A stretch of DNA of 59,704 bases. Origin: Alistipes sp. Lineage in GTDB: Bacteria > Bacteroidota > Bacteroidia > Bacteroidales > Rikenellaceae. Below are positions 43,006 to 51,171 of the stretch, in pieces. The translations under genes were made by a program, and so were the position numbers. The stretch is from contig JAIDUK010000038.1 in NCBI GenBank assembly GCA_029060215.1, forward strand, positions 1 through 59,704, written 5' to 3'. The notes beneath the pieces are model-generated. The model did no database searches. It was not told where the DNA came from and was given only the letters and a program-made list of their open reading frames with translations. Each line of letters begins with the position of its first letter. Position 1 is the first letter of the stretch.

Positions 43006-43689
43006 TCAGTTTACGCCGCCCAACAACTTTTCGGCCTCGCGAGCCTCCACGGACATGGGATATTCGGAGAGGATGCGCTCGAAAAGCGCCTCGGCCTGCT
43101 TGCCGTTGCCGAGCGCCTGCTCGGTCAGAGCCTGCTTGTAGAGATACATGGGCGCGGTAAGAGTATTGTCCGAAGCCTTGGCGGCCTTGGCGAAGAACTT
43201 CGCAGCCTTGGCATAGTCCTGCTGCTCGACGGCGACATCGCCCTGCAACCCGAGGTTCTGCGCATTGATGATCTGCCCGGGGAGCCCTTTCACAGAGGAG
43301 AACTTGGCCAAATAAGCGGCTGCATTCTCCAGATCGCCCATGTGCAGATAACAGATACCGGCGTAATGCTTGGCGAGATTGCCCGCAGGCGTAGCACCGT
43401 AACGCTCGATGACCTCGAGGAACCCGGCGCCGCTGTCGTCGCCCAGAAGAGCCAGCTCGTAGTCGGGCGTCTCCTGCTCGAAACGGTTCTGAGCCTCGGC
43501 GATCAATGCGGCGGCCTTCTCGGCGCGCGGAGCGACGATCAACGCCCTGTAGCCGAAAACCGCCGCGGCCAAAACGAACAATGCGAGAATCAGGTAAGAC
43601 ATCGTCCGGCCATGCTTTTCGAGGAAAAACTCGGTCCGGTTCATTGCTTCGCCGAGGGATTCCTGCCCGGCTGTCTGCTGCTTTGCCAT
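43006..43689 (-). CDS. TPR-repeat membrane protein
   Basis: A 227-residue protein with a cytoplasmic N-terminus, one membrane span at about residues 31-50 and a periplasmic part with three or four TPR-like helix pairs (GNLAKHYAGICYLHMGDLENAAAYL; VAVEQQDYAKAAKFFAKAAK; TEQALGNGKQAEALFERIL). The layout is like E. coli YfgM, an ancillary chaperone of the Sec system, but orthology is not shown. It is transcribed toward ribH with a seven-base gap. Confidence 0.85.
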   Translation of the reverse strand: MAKQQTAGQESLGEAMNRTEFFLEKHGRTMSYLILALFVLAAAVFGYRALIVAPRAEKAAALIAEAQNRFEQETPDYELALLGDDSGAGFLEVIERYGATPAGNLAKHYAGICYLHMGDLENAAAYLAKFSSVKGLPGQIINAQNLGLQGDVAVEQQDYAKAAKFFAKAAKASDNTLTAPMYLYKQALTEQALGNGKQAEALFERILSEYPMSVEAREAEKLLGGVN

Positions 43690-43787
43690 AAAGAAATATT
43701 TTTGTTAGTTATAATCTGTCGGACGAACGGCCGGACAACCCGCATCCGACCCCGGATGCAGACGGCCCAAGCCGCGGTTTATCAGGA

Positions 43788-43817
43788 CAAAGATACGAAA
43801 CTATTCACAATGTACAA
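43788..43817 (-). promoter_or_regulatory. Promoter of the TPR gene and ribH
   Basis: Minus-strand TTG (43815-43817), 19-nt spacer, TATCTTTG (43788-43795). Confidence 0.65.
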
Positions 43818-43838
43818 GGCCGTGTCGGGGATTTTTTG

Positions 43839-43846
43839 TAACTTTG
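43839..43846 (+). promoter_or_regulatory. -7 promoter element for the S41 peptidase gene
   Basis: TAACTTTG fits TAnnTTTG; no clear TTTG at the usual distance. Divergent from the TPR gene promoter, with the two -7 boxes 43 bp apart. Confidence 0.5.
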
Positions 43847-43944
43847 GCTCTTGCCGAAGATACTTCCGCCCGGCGCGGATTTCATAAAACCCGGTTTTCG
43901 AACCGACGGCTGCGCGCCGAAACAGACTTCTTTTTGCCAATCGC

Positions 43945-45735
43945 ATGAAAAAATTCTTGCCGGTCCTGCTGATTTGTGCGTGCGCTTTTTCGTGTTACGG
44001 ACAATCCGCCGACGTTGCCCGTTACGCAGAATTCGCCCGCGCATACGGCGTCGTACGCTATTTCTCGCCGAATCCCTATGTTCGAAAGTGGTCGGAGAGC
44101 GACTGGATGAAAGTTTGCGCGCTGCTTGTCCACCGGACCGAAGAGCAGCCTTTGGACGTGCTGTTCCGGCCGCTCGCACCCGCCGCAACTGTTTCCGATT
44201 CGCCTGTTCCGAAAGCCGATGCGGATGCGGCCGACCACGCACAATACTGCTGCCACAGCGGTTCCGGAGCACTCTCCGTCCCGTTCCTCACCCGGTTGTT
44301 CTATCCCGGACTTGGCAAATATATACCTTATTACTCGAAGCTCGAAACGGCAACCGGCGATCCGACCGCCCCGACCGCCGGGAAATACTACGCTTACCCG
44401 CTCTCCGAATCGAAATACCTGCATATCCGGCATGCCCTGCCCGAAGAGGCGTTCGACCGCCGGGCCACGCAGCAGCTGCTCGCCGATGCGACCGACTTTT
44501 GGAACGGCCACCGATACGAGGACAAGAACCTGTCCGCAAGGCGAAGATTCCTATTCGGGCTGCTCTCCGACCGAACCGTCCGCATCGCGGACATCACGGC
44601 GCGCTGGAACATCGTCCGCCATTTCTACCCCTACTACGAAGAGATCGATCCCGAGTGGGAGCGCAGGCTGAAGCCCTTTTTACAGGAAGCCGTTCGGGCC
44701 GACCGGATTGCTTCGCTCGATGCCGTTTTCGAGTGGCACCGCACCGTTTGCCGGTTTTTCAATCCGATCAAGGACGGACATCTGACGGTCAGCACCGACA
44801 TGGCCGTCTCCGGCATGAAATCCGCCTATCTGCCCGAATATTACGCACCGGTCAACGCACTTCCCATAAACGATACGGTACTTGTCCGGGATTCCTCGTC
44901 GCCGCACGCTTGGCGTATCTTGCGGACGATCGACGGCATACCGGCCACCGAACGGCTGCGGGGATATGCCAACGTATCGAACGCCGCGACCGACGAGCAC
45001 CGGAACCGAATCGCTGCAAGCCGACTTTTCGTCTCACCGACGTTCGGAACTTCGTTCGTTATCGTCAGTCAGGAGCGCTCAGGAAGCGTCCGATGCGACA
45101 CGCTCTACGCCGCTCGCCCGGAGCCGCCCTGCTCCGACCGGCATACGGAGCCGTTCCGAAAATTAGAAAACGGCATTCTCTACATCAACGCCGCTTCGGA
45201 CGAAGCGACTGAAAAGCGATTTTTGGCCACGTTGACCCCCGACATAAAGGGGCTTTGCTTCGACCTGCGCAGCTATCCGTCCTACAAGTTCGAGGAGATA
45301 CTGGCCCACCTGCTCGCCGCCGATTCGAAAGCACCGGCCACGGAGGTGCCGATCGCCCGTTATCCGTTCCGGCAGCAGCTCGCATGGCGCATCGAAGCCG
45401 AGACGCTGCCCGCAAGATCGCCCCGCGTCTCCTTGCCCGCAACATTCCTGTGCGATGCCGGGACTTTCAGCTGGGGCGAGACGATTCTGCTGATCGTGAG
45501 ACACTACCGATTGGGAAAGATCGTCGGAGAGCCGACAGCCGGAACCACGGGAGACCTGACCCGTTTCGAGCTGCCGATCTTTCCGTTTTCGATGACCGGC
45601 ATGAAAATGACGGGCATGGACGGAAAACCCCACCATGCTGTCAGCATCATACCGGACATCATCGTGCCGGTCTTCGCCACCGATCGGATGAACGGCTGCG
45701 ACCCGATTCTGCAAACCGCCCTGACCTGCTACTGA
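43945..45735 (+). CDS. S41-family (tail-specific-protease-like) peptidase, secreted
   Basis: A 596-residue secreted protein; the signal region (residues 1-20) contains three cysteines (CACAFSC), so it may be a lipoprotein. The N-terminal half is a helical region with RYFSPNPYVR and VRHFYPYYEEID, common in Bacteroidetes S41 proteins. The peptidase core is at about 410-590; the nucleophile region FLCDAGTFSWGETIL places Ser509, followed by GEPTAGTTGD and MTGMKMTGMDG. I see no clear PDZ domain. Codon use (more T-ending codons and GAG) differs from the genes to its left, which may point to a different history. Confidence 0.85.
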   Translation: MKKFLPVLLICACAFSCYGQSADVARYAEFARAYGVVRYFSPNPYVRKWSESDWMKVCALLVHRTEEQPLDVLFRPLAPAATVSDSPVPKADADAADHAQYCCHSGSGALSVPFLTRLFYPGLGKYIPYYSKLETATGDPTAPTAGKYYAYPLSESKYLHIRHALPEEAFDRRATQQLLADATDFWNGHRYEDKNLSARRRFLFGLLSDRTVRIADITARWNIVRHFYPYYEEIDPEWERRLKPFLQEAVRADRIASLDAVFEWHRTVCRFFNPIKDGHLTVSTDMAVSGMKSAYLPEYYAPVNALPINDTVLVRDSSSPHAWRILRTIDGIPATERLRGYANVSNAATDEHRNRIAASRLFVSPTFGTSFVIVSQERSGSVRCDTLYAARPEPPCSDRHTEPFRKLENGILYINAASDEATEKRFLATLTPDIKGLCFDLRSYPSYKFEEILAHLLAADSKAPATEVPIARYPFRQQLAWRIEAETLPARSPRVSLPATFLCDAGTFSWGETILLIVRHYRLGKIVGEPTAGTTGDLTRFELPIFPFSMTGMKMTGMDGKPHHAVSIIPDIIVPVFATDRMNGCDPILQTALTCY

Positions 45736-45791
45736 CCGGGCCATTCGAAATCAAAGCCGGACAGCGTTTGCTTCTGCGCCCGACTTTTTGT

Positions 45792-45799
45792 AACTTCGC
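45792..45799 (+). promoter_or_regulatory. Possible -7 element for recF
   Basis: TAACTTCG, one mismatch to TAnnTTTG, 23 bp before the recF start codon; weak. Confidence 0.3.
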
Positions 45800-45822
45800 C
45801 CTGTGAAACACCCCATCCGGCC

Positions 45823-47031
45823 ATGCGTTTGAAAAAACTATCGCTGCTCAACTTCAAGAACATCGCCCGGCAGGAACTCTCGTTCTGCCGCGGGGTGAAT
45901 TGTCTGGTGGGCGACAACGGAGCAGGCAAAACCAACGTGGTCGACGCAGTCTACTACCTGTCGATGTGCAAGTCGTCGCTGCCGATGACCGACACGCAGA
46001 GCATTCTGCACGGCACGGAGGGATTCATGATCGAAGGCCGCTACCTTTCCGATGCGGAGAAAAACGAACGCATCGTCTGCTCCTTCTCGCGCAAAGGGGG
46101 CAAGATCCTCAAACGCAACGGCAAGGAATACGAACGGCTGGCCGACCATGTGGGGCTGGTGCCCGCGGTGATCGTATCGCCGGCGGACAATGCCCTCATC
46201 AGCGAATCGGCCGACGAACGGCGACGTTATCTGAACGCCTGCATCTCGCAGCTGGACCGTCCCTATCTGGCCAACGTCATGCGCTACAACGCAGTGCTGG
46301 CCGAACGCAACCGGCTGCTGAAGATGCAGCCCGACGAGACGATGCTGGCGATCTACGACGCCCAACTGACCGACTACGGCACCAAGATACACGCCGCCCG
46401 CCAAGCCTTTACAGAACGGCTGCAACCCGTTGTGGCGGAGTACTACCGCACGCTCTCGGGCGACCGCGAACAGGTGGAGCTCCACTACAAATCGGAGCTG
46501 AGCGAACGGCCTTTCGACGAAATCCTGCGGGCTGCGCGCCAAAAAGACCTTGTGAACGAATATACTACGTCGGGCATCCACCGCGACGACCTGACGCTCA
46601 AAATCGGCGGCTACCCGCTGCGGAAATACGGTTCGCAGGGACAACAGAAATCGTTTCTCATAGCGCTCAAGCTGGCCCAATACGCCATTGTGGCCGAGGC
46701 GTGCGGCGAAAAACCGATTCTGCTGCTCGACGACCTTTTCGACAAACTGGACGCGGGGCGGGTGGAACAACTGATCCGGCTGGTGTCGGACGACGCCTTC
46801 GGCCAGATATTCATCACCGACTGCAATCCGACGCGGCTGAAGTCGATCCTCGACGAAGCGGGCGGCGAATATGCGCTGTTCACGGTCGAGAACGGCGAAG
46901 TGCGTCCGGAGAACGGGACGGCGGCAACAGATGACGCGAGTGAAGACGGGACGGAATCGGACGATGTAACCAAGAACGGGACGGAACCCGATTCACGGCC
47001 CGCGAATCCGGCTGAAGAGGAGACAAAATGA
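45823..47031 (+). CDS. recF: DNA replication/repair protein RecF
   Basis: A 402-residue SMC-like ATPase that helps load RecA at gaps. Walker A GDNGAGKTN is at residues 30-38 (Lys36), the signature motif YGSQGQQKSFLIALKL near 268, and Walker B ILLLDDLFDKLD near 305. The last 40 residues form a low-complexity acidic tail (Thr, Asp, Glu, Asn) with an approximate repeat of the type DGTESDD/NGTEPDS, beyond the usual family end. Its stop overlaps the next gene by four bases (ATGA). dnaA and dnaN are not adjacent. Confidence 0.96.
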   Translation: MRLKKLSLLNFKNIARQELSFCRGVNCLVGDNGAGKTNVVDAVYYLSMCKSSLPMTDTQSILHGTEGFMIEGRYLSDAEKNERIVCSFSRKGGKILKRNGKEYERLADHVGLVPAVIVSPADNALISESADERRRYLNACISQLDRPYLANVMRYNAVLAERNRLLKMQPDETMLAIYDAQLTDYGTKIHAARQAFTERLQPVVAEYYRTLSGDREQVELHYKSELSERPFDEILRAARQKDLVNEYTTSGIHRDDLTLKIGGYPLRKYGSQGQQKSFLIALKLAQYAIVAEACGEKPILLLDDLFDKLDAGRVEQLIRLVSDDAFGQIFITDCNPTRLKSILDEAGGEYALFTVENGEVRPENGTAATDDASEDGTESDDVTKNGTEPDSRPANPAEEETK

Positions 47032-47318
47032 GGCGCACGAAGACCATGCTGATGGGCGACCTGCTGGAAGAATTCTTCCGCCGCCCTTACGTAGCAGCCA
47101 AGGTAGCCGAGGGGAAACTGCCCGAGACATGGCGCGCCATCGTGGGCGACCGGGCCGCCGATCTGACGACCGAACTGCGGCTGGAAAGGCATATCCTGCA
47201 TGTCCGCATCCAGTCGAGCGTCCTGCGGCAGGAACTCTTCTACCAACGCGAAGCCTTGCAGGAAGAGATCAACCGCCGGTCGGGCCTGCGGCTTGTCAAT
47301 GCGGTCATCATCCGCTGA
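47028..47318 (+). CDS. DUF721 (DciA-like) protein
   Basis: A 96-residue DUF721 protein. LPETWRAIVGDRAADLTTEL carries the family core WxxxVG, and HVRIQSSVLRQELFYQREAL completes the KH-like fold. DUF721 proteins related to DciA load the replicative helicase in many bacteria, and linkage to recF is common. The start ATG overlaps the recF stop (ATGA), a clear sign of translational coupling. Confidence 0.92.
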   Translation: MRRTKTMLMGDLLEEFFRRPYVAAKVAEGKLPETWRAIVGDRAADLTTELRLERHILHVRIQSSVLRQELFYQREALQEEINRRSGLRLVNAVIIR

Positions 47319-47393
47319 ACCTTTCCAACGAAGCATAGCACAAATCTCCGCCGAAAGAACCCGGCCGCCCCGCCCCGACATAGCGCTCCGAAC

Positions 47394-47429
47394 AAAAAGA
47401 GCTGCCGCCCCAAGGCGACAGCTCTTTTT
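47394..47429. terminator. Bidirectional terminator between DUF721 gene and nrdJ
   Basis: A 16-bp stem with one mismatch (47394-47409 with 47414-47429), CCAA loop, A5/T6 flanks. Confidence 0.9.
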
Positions 47430-47448
47430 TCTAAAGACGGCAGCGGCA

Positions 47449-50001
47449 TCAACCGCACTTGGAATACCCGCACGACATGCAGGTGAGGCAGCCGTTCTGG
47501 TAGGCCATGTTCTCCTGCCCGCAAGACGGACACTTGCCCTTGGACTTGGTGCCGTCGGCAATATACTGCTTGATGGCGCGGCAGACGCCGGTCTTCCAAG
47601 TATTGATCGACTCGCTGTCGAGATGCAGCGACTCGATGAGCGAAACGGTCTTCTCGATGGGCATGCCGTGGCGCAAGACACCCGAAATGAGCTTGGCATA
47701 GTTCCAGAACTCCTCGTTGAACAGGCGCGAGATGCCGCCGATGGTGTTGGTATAGCCATAACGGTCCTTGTACTGGAAATCGTAGCGCTTGGTGCCGTCC
47801 TCCTCGCGCACCTTGATGATGAAACCCTTGGTGATTTTGCGCGGGATATACATGGCGTCCTCCTCGATCTTACCGGTGAAGACCTCGTAAGGCCGCCCGT
47901 CCTGCAACCCGACGAAAGCGATCCAATCCTCCGACCCGTTCTTGAAACGCACGATGTCGGCGGGAATCGACTTGGGCCGCTTGGGCGCCTGTCCGGGGTG
48001 CTCCTCGCACTTGCGCTTGGACTTGGAACCCTTTTCGAGCAGCACGCCCTCGCGGCAACCGTCGCGGTAGACCGTGACGCCCTTGCAGCCGCACTCCCAA
48101 GCGGTGCGGTAGACATCGGCGACGAGCGCCTCGGAGACGCTGTTGGGCAAGTTGACCGTGACGGAAATCGAATGGTCGACCCACTTCTGGATAGCACCCT
48201 GCATCTTGACCTTGGCCACCCAGTCGATGTCGTTGGCTGTGGCCTTGTGGTAGGGCGAAGCCTCGACCCACTTCTGCAACTCGCTGTCGGAGATCGACGC
48301 GAGTTTCGAGGTGTCGTAACCGTTGGCGTCGAGCCACTTGACGAAATTATGGTGGTAGACGTTGTACTCTTGGAACTTCTCGCCGGTCTCGTCCTCGAAA
48401 TCGACGTGGGTGTCGTGGTCCGAGGGGTTGATCTTGCGGCGGCGCTTATAAACGGTGCGGAAGACGGGCTCGATACCCGACGTGGTCTGCGACATGAGCG
48501 ACGTGGTGCCCGTGGGGGCGATGGTCAGCATGGCGATGTTGCGGCGCCCCTTCTCGACCATCTCGGCATAGAGCTCGGGATCGGCCTCGCGGATGCGGGC
48601 GATCATGGGATTGTTCTTCTCCTTGGCGGCATCGTAGACTGCGAACGGCCCGCGCTCGCCGGCCATCTTGACCGACGCACGGTAGGCCTCGACGGCCAAA
48701 GTCTTCTGCACCTCGACGGCAAAAGCGATGGCCTCGTCGGAACCGTAGCGCAGACCGAGCGCTGCGAGCATATCGCCCTCGGCAGTGATGCCCAACCCGG
48801 TGCGGCGCCCCTTGAGAGCCATGTTGCGGATCTTCTTCCACAACTCCAACTCCACGCGGCGCACGTCCTCGTCCTCGGGATCGGCGGCGATCTTCTCGAT
48901 GATGAGCTCGACCTTCTCCAACTCCAAGTCGATGATGTCGTCCATCATGCGCATGGCCTTGGCGACGTGCTGCTTGAACTTGGCGAAGTTGAACTTGGCC
49001 TTCTTGGTGAAAGGATCGTCGACGTAACTCAAAAGATTCAACGCCAACAAACGGCACGAATCGTAGGGACACAACGGAATCTCGCCACAAGGATTGGTCG
49101 ACACGGTGACGAAACCCTCGTCGGCATAACAATCGGGGATGCTCTCACGGATGATGGTGTCCCAGAACAACACGCCGGGCTCGGCGGACTTCCAAGCGTT
49201 GTGGATGATCTTCTCCCACAACTTCTTGGCGTCGATCTGCTGCTCGTACTTGGGCTTCTCGGCATGGATGGGGAACTGCTGGTGGTACTTCTTCCCGGCG
49301 ATGGCGGCGCGCATGAACTCGTCGTCGATCTTGATGGAGACATTGGCCCCGGTGACCTTGCCGGTGTCGACCTTGGCGTCGATGAACCGCTCGGCATCGG
49401 GATGCTTGATCGAAAGCGAGAGCATCAGAGCCCCGCGGCGGCCGTCCTGCGCCACCTCGCGCGTGGAATTGGAATAACGCTCCATGAAAGGCACGATGCC
49501 GGTGGAAGTGAGGGCCGAATTGAGCACAGGACTGCCCGTGGGCCGGATGTGCGAAAGATCATGCCCCACGCCGCCGCGCCGCTTCATGAGCTGCACCTGC
49601 TCCTCGTCCATGCGGAAGATGCCGCCGTAGGAATCAGCGGGGTTCTTGTGCCCGATGACGAAGCAGTTGGAAAGCGAAGCGACCTGAAAATCGTTGCCGA
49701 TGCCGGTCATGGGACCGCCCTGCGGAATGACGTAGCGGAAATGGTCGAGCAGGGCGAAGACCTCGTCGGCCGACATGGGGTTGGGATACTTCTGCTCGAT
49801 ACGCGCGATCTCGCGGGCGATGCGCTCGTGCATCTGCCGGGGCGACTTCTCGTAGATGTTGCCGAACGAATCCTTGAGGGCGTACTTGCTGACCCACACC
49901 GTGGCGGCCAGATCGTCGCCGTCGAAATAGACCTTCGACTCGGCGACGGCATCGTTGTAGTCGACCTTCTGCGGCGTATTGGACTGAATGTTTCTGGACA
50001 T
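47449..50001 (-). CDS. nrdJ: Class II (adenosylcobalamin-dependent) ribonucleotide reductase
   Basis: An 850-residue NrdJ that makes deoxyribonucleotides without oxygen or a glycyl radical. No ATP-cone precedes the core. Redox and active-site residues are in SLSNCFVIG and STNPCGEIPLCPYDSC; IAPTGTTSLMSQTTSGIEP is the conserved substrate/effector loop. The C-terminus, after about residue 815, has a zinc-ribbon-like CPSCG / CLTCMSCGYSKCG region, typical of this subfamily and likely used for re-reduction. It is transcribed alone. No B12 riboswitch is apparent in the 150-bp upstream gap. Confidence 0.95.
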   Translation of the reverse strand: MSRNIQSNTPQKVDYNDAVAESKVYFDGDDLAATVWVSKYALKDSFGNIYEKSPRQMHERIAREIARIEQKYPNPMSADEVFALLDHFRYVIPQGGPMTGIGNDFQVASLSNCFVIGHKNPADSYGGIFRMDEEQVQLMKRRGGVGHDLSHIRPTGSPVLNSALTSTGIVPFMERYSNSTREVAQDGRRGALMLSLSIKHPDAERFIDAKVDTGKVTGANVSIKIDDEFMRAAIAGKKYHQQFPIHAEKPKYEQQIDAKKLWEKIIHNAWKSAEPGVLFWDTIIRESIPDCYADEGFVTVSTNPCGEIPLCPYDSCRLLALNLLSYVDDPFTKKAKFNFAKFKQHVAKAMRMMDDIIDLELEKVELIIEKIAADPEDEDVRRVELELWKKIRNMALKGRRTGLGITAEGDMLAALGLRYGSDEAIAFAVEVQKTLAVEAYRASVKMAGERGPFAVYDAAKEKNNPMIARIREADPELYAEMVEKGRRNIAMLTIAPTGTTSLMSQTTSGIEPVFRTVYKRRRKINPSDHDTHVDFEDETGEKFQEYNVYHHNFVKWLDANGYDTSKLASISDSELQKWVEASPYHKATANDIDWVAKVKMQGAIQKWVDHSISVTVNLPNSVSEALVADVYRTAWECGCKGVTVYRDGCREGVLLEKGSKSKRKCEEHPGQAPKRPKSIPADIVRFKNGSEDWIAFVGLQDGRPYEVFTGKIEEDAMYIPRKITKGFIIKVREEDGTKRYDFQYKDRYGYTNTIGGISRLFNEEFWNYAKLISGVLRHGMPIEKTVSLIESLHLDSESINTWKTGVCRAIKQYIADGTKSKGKCPSCGQENMAYQNGCLTCMSCGYSKCG

Positions 50002-50050
50002 GATTCTATATCAATATTTTAATCATTTTCTTGGCAAAAGCACGGTTGTG

Positions 50051-50082
50051 CAAAGATGGCGCATTCCGGCCGAAAAAACCAA
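50051..50082 (-). promoter_or_regulatory. Probable promoter of nrdJ
   Basis: Minus-strand TTG (50080-50082), 21-nt spacer, CATCTTTG (50051-50058; one mismatch to TAnnTTTG). Confidence 0.5.
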
Positions 50083-50155
50083 TCCGGCGCGCTCAATTTA
50101 TCCACAAAATATTTACAAAACAAACAGGCCGGCTCCAACCTGCTGAGAGCCACGT

Positions 50156-50530
50156 CTACCGCGCAGCGACGGCGTCGATCTCGACGAGGGCGCCCATGGG
50201 CAGCGCAGCGACCTCGAAGCAGATGCGGGCGGGCATGTCGGCGGTGAAGAACTCGGCATAGACGGCGTTCATGGCGGCGAAATCGGAGATGCGCTGCAAC
50301 AGAACGGTGGTCTTCACCACGTCGCCGAACCCGTAGCCGGCCTCGGCGAGGATGTGCCCGAGGTTGGCCAGCGACTGCCGGGTCTGGGCCTCGATGCCCT
50401 CGGCCATCGTGCCGGTGGCGCCGTCGATGGGCAGCTGGCCCGAGACATAGAGTGCGCCGTTGGCCTCGACGGCCTGCGAATAAGGACCTACGGCCTTGGG
50501 AGCCAGAGGAGAAGCGATGATCTTTTTCAT
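50156..50530 (-). CDS. ridA: RidA family reactive-intermediate deaminase
   Basis: A 124-residue RidA protein, which hydrolyses enamine/imine intermediates released by PLP enzymes. Family features are the start SPLAPKAVGPYSQAVEANG, LYVSGQLPID, and the end MPARICFEVAALPMGALVEIDAVA, which includes the catalytic arginine (Arg in PAR) that binds the carboxylate. Length is standard. Divergent from the META lipoprotein gene. Confidence 0.95.
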   Translation of the reverse strand: MKKIIASPLAPKAVGPYSQAVEANGALYVSGQLPIDGATGTMAEGIEAQTRQSLANLGHILAEAGYGFGDVVKTTVLLQRISDFAAMNAVYAEFFTADMPARICFEVAALPMGALVEIDAVAAR

Positions 50531-50574
50531 AGGTATGCTGTTTTCGAACGTTCTTGCTGCAAACGGATGCGAAA

Positions 50575-50602
50575 CAAAGGTATGAAATATTCCTTATATT
50601 TG
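50575..50602. promoter_or_regulatory. Divergent -7 elements, ridA and META lipoprotein
   Basis: Minus-strand TACCTTTG (50575-50582) serves ridA; plus-strand TATATTTG (50595-50602) serves the META gene. The two are 12 bp apart, so the polymerases would compete. Confidence 0.5.
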
Positions 50603-50625
50603 CACAGCAAACAACGCACGTTCGG

Positions 50626-51060
50626 ATGAAAAGAATTATCGTCATGTTTCTGGCAGTGCTGGCAGCGGGATGCAGCCACACCAAAGAGTGCCACTGCCGC
50701 GCCTACCAGAAGAAATACCGCCGCCCGCTGACGGGCACCGAATGGCAGCTGGTCCAGCTATACGGACAAAACGTACGGTCCGAAAAAGGGGCTTTCGTCT
50801 TCACGCTCTCGCCCGACGAGGGCCGCATAGAGGGCACGGGAGCCTGCAACCGGCTGTCGGGGAGCTACACGGCCGACGCAAAACGGACCCTGAAAATCGG
50901 TCCGCTCCGCTCGACCCGCATGGCCTGCCCCGAAGCGGAAGCCGAGAAGAAATTCGTCGAAGCGCTCGAAACGACGACCCACTACGACATGGACGGTCCG
51001 ATGCTGCTGCTGCTCAGCGACGGAGAGCTGCGGGCCGTGCTGCAAGCCGCAACCGAATAA
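50626..51060 (+). CDS. META-domain (HslJ-like) lipoprotein
   Basis: A 144-residue lipoprotein with lipobox Cys14 (LAAGC). A Cys/His-rich start (HTKECHC) is followed by one META domain with the typical GTEWQLVQLYG beginning, the GACNRLSGSY signature and a LGPLRSTRMACP-like strand. META/HslJ proteins are linked to stress and drug resistance, mechanism unclear. ATG at 50626 is chosen because it begins the signal peptide and lies after the promoter element. Confidence 0.9.
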   Translation: MKRIIVMFLAVLAAGCSHTKECHCRAYQKKYRRPLTGTEWQLVQLYGQNVRSEKGAFVFTLSPDEGRIEGTGACNRLSGSYTADAKRTLKIGPLRSTRMACPEAEAEKKFVEALETTTHYDMDGPMLLLLSDGELRAVLQAATE

Positions 51061-51112
51061 GCGGACTTCCGGCCGCACGAAAGCCGTTTCCCTGCGAATT
51101 CCTTGACAACAC

Positions 51113-51143
51113 GAAAGCCGCCCCGGTATGCGGGACGGCTTTC
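51113..51143. terminator. Hairpin at the META gene/mdh convergent junction
   Basis: A 13-bp stem with one mismatch (51113-51125 with 51131-51143), 5-nt loop. The T tracts are poor on both sides, so its strength is uncertain. Confidence 0.65.
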
Positions 51144-51171
51144 ATAATACACGGACTTCTCCGCAACTCCC

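Noticed and set aside
45823..47318. Replication origin near recF
   Set aside because: No dnaA, dnaN, gyrB or DnaA-box cluster is visible; recF-DUF721 linkage alone is not enough.
47200..50022. A 940-codon plus-strand frame over nrdJ
   Set aside because: Antisense shadow of a well-supported ribonucleotide reductase, with low-complexity Leu/Asp/Gly composition.
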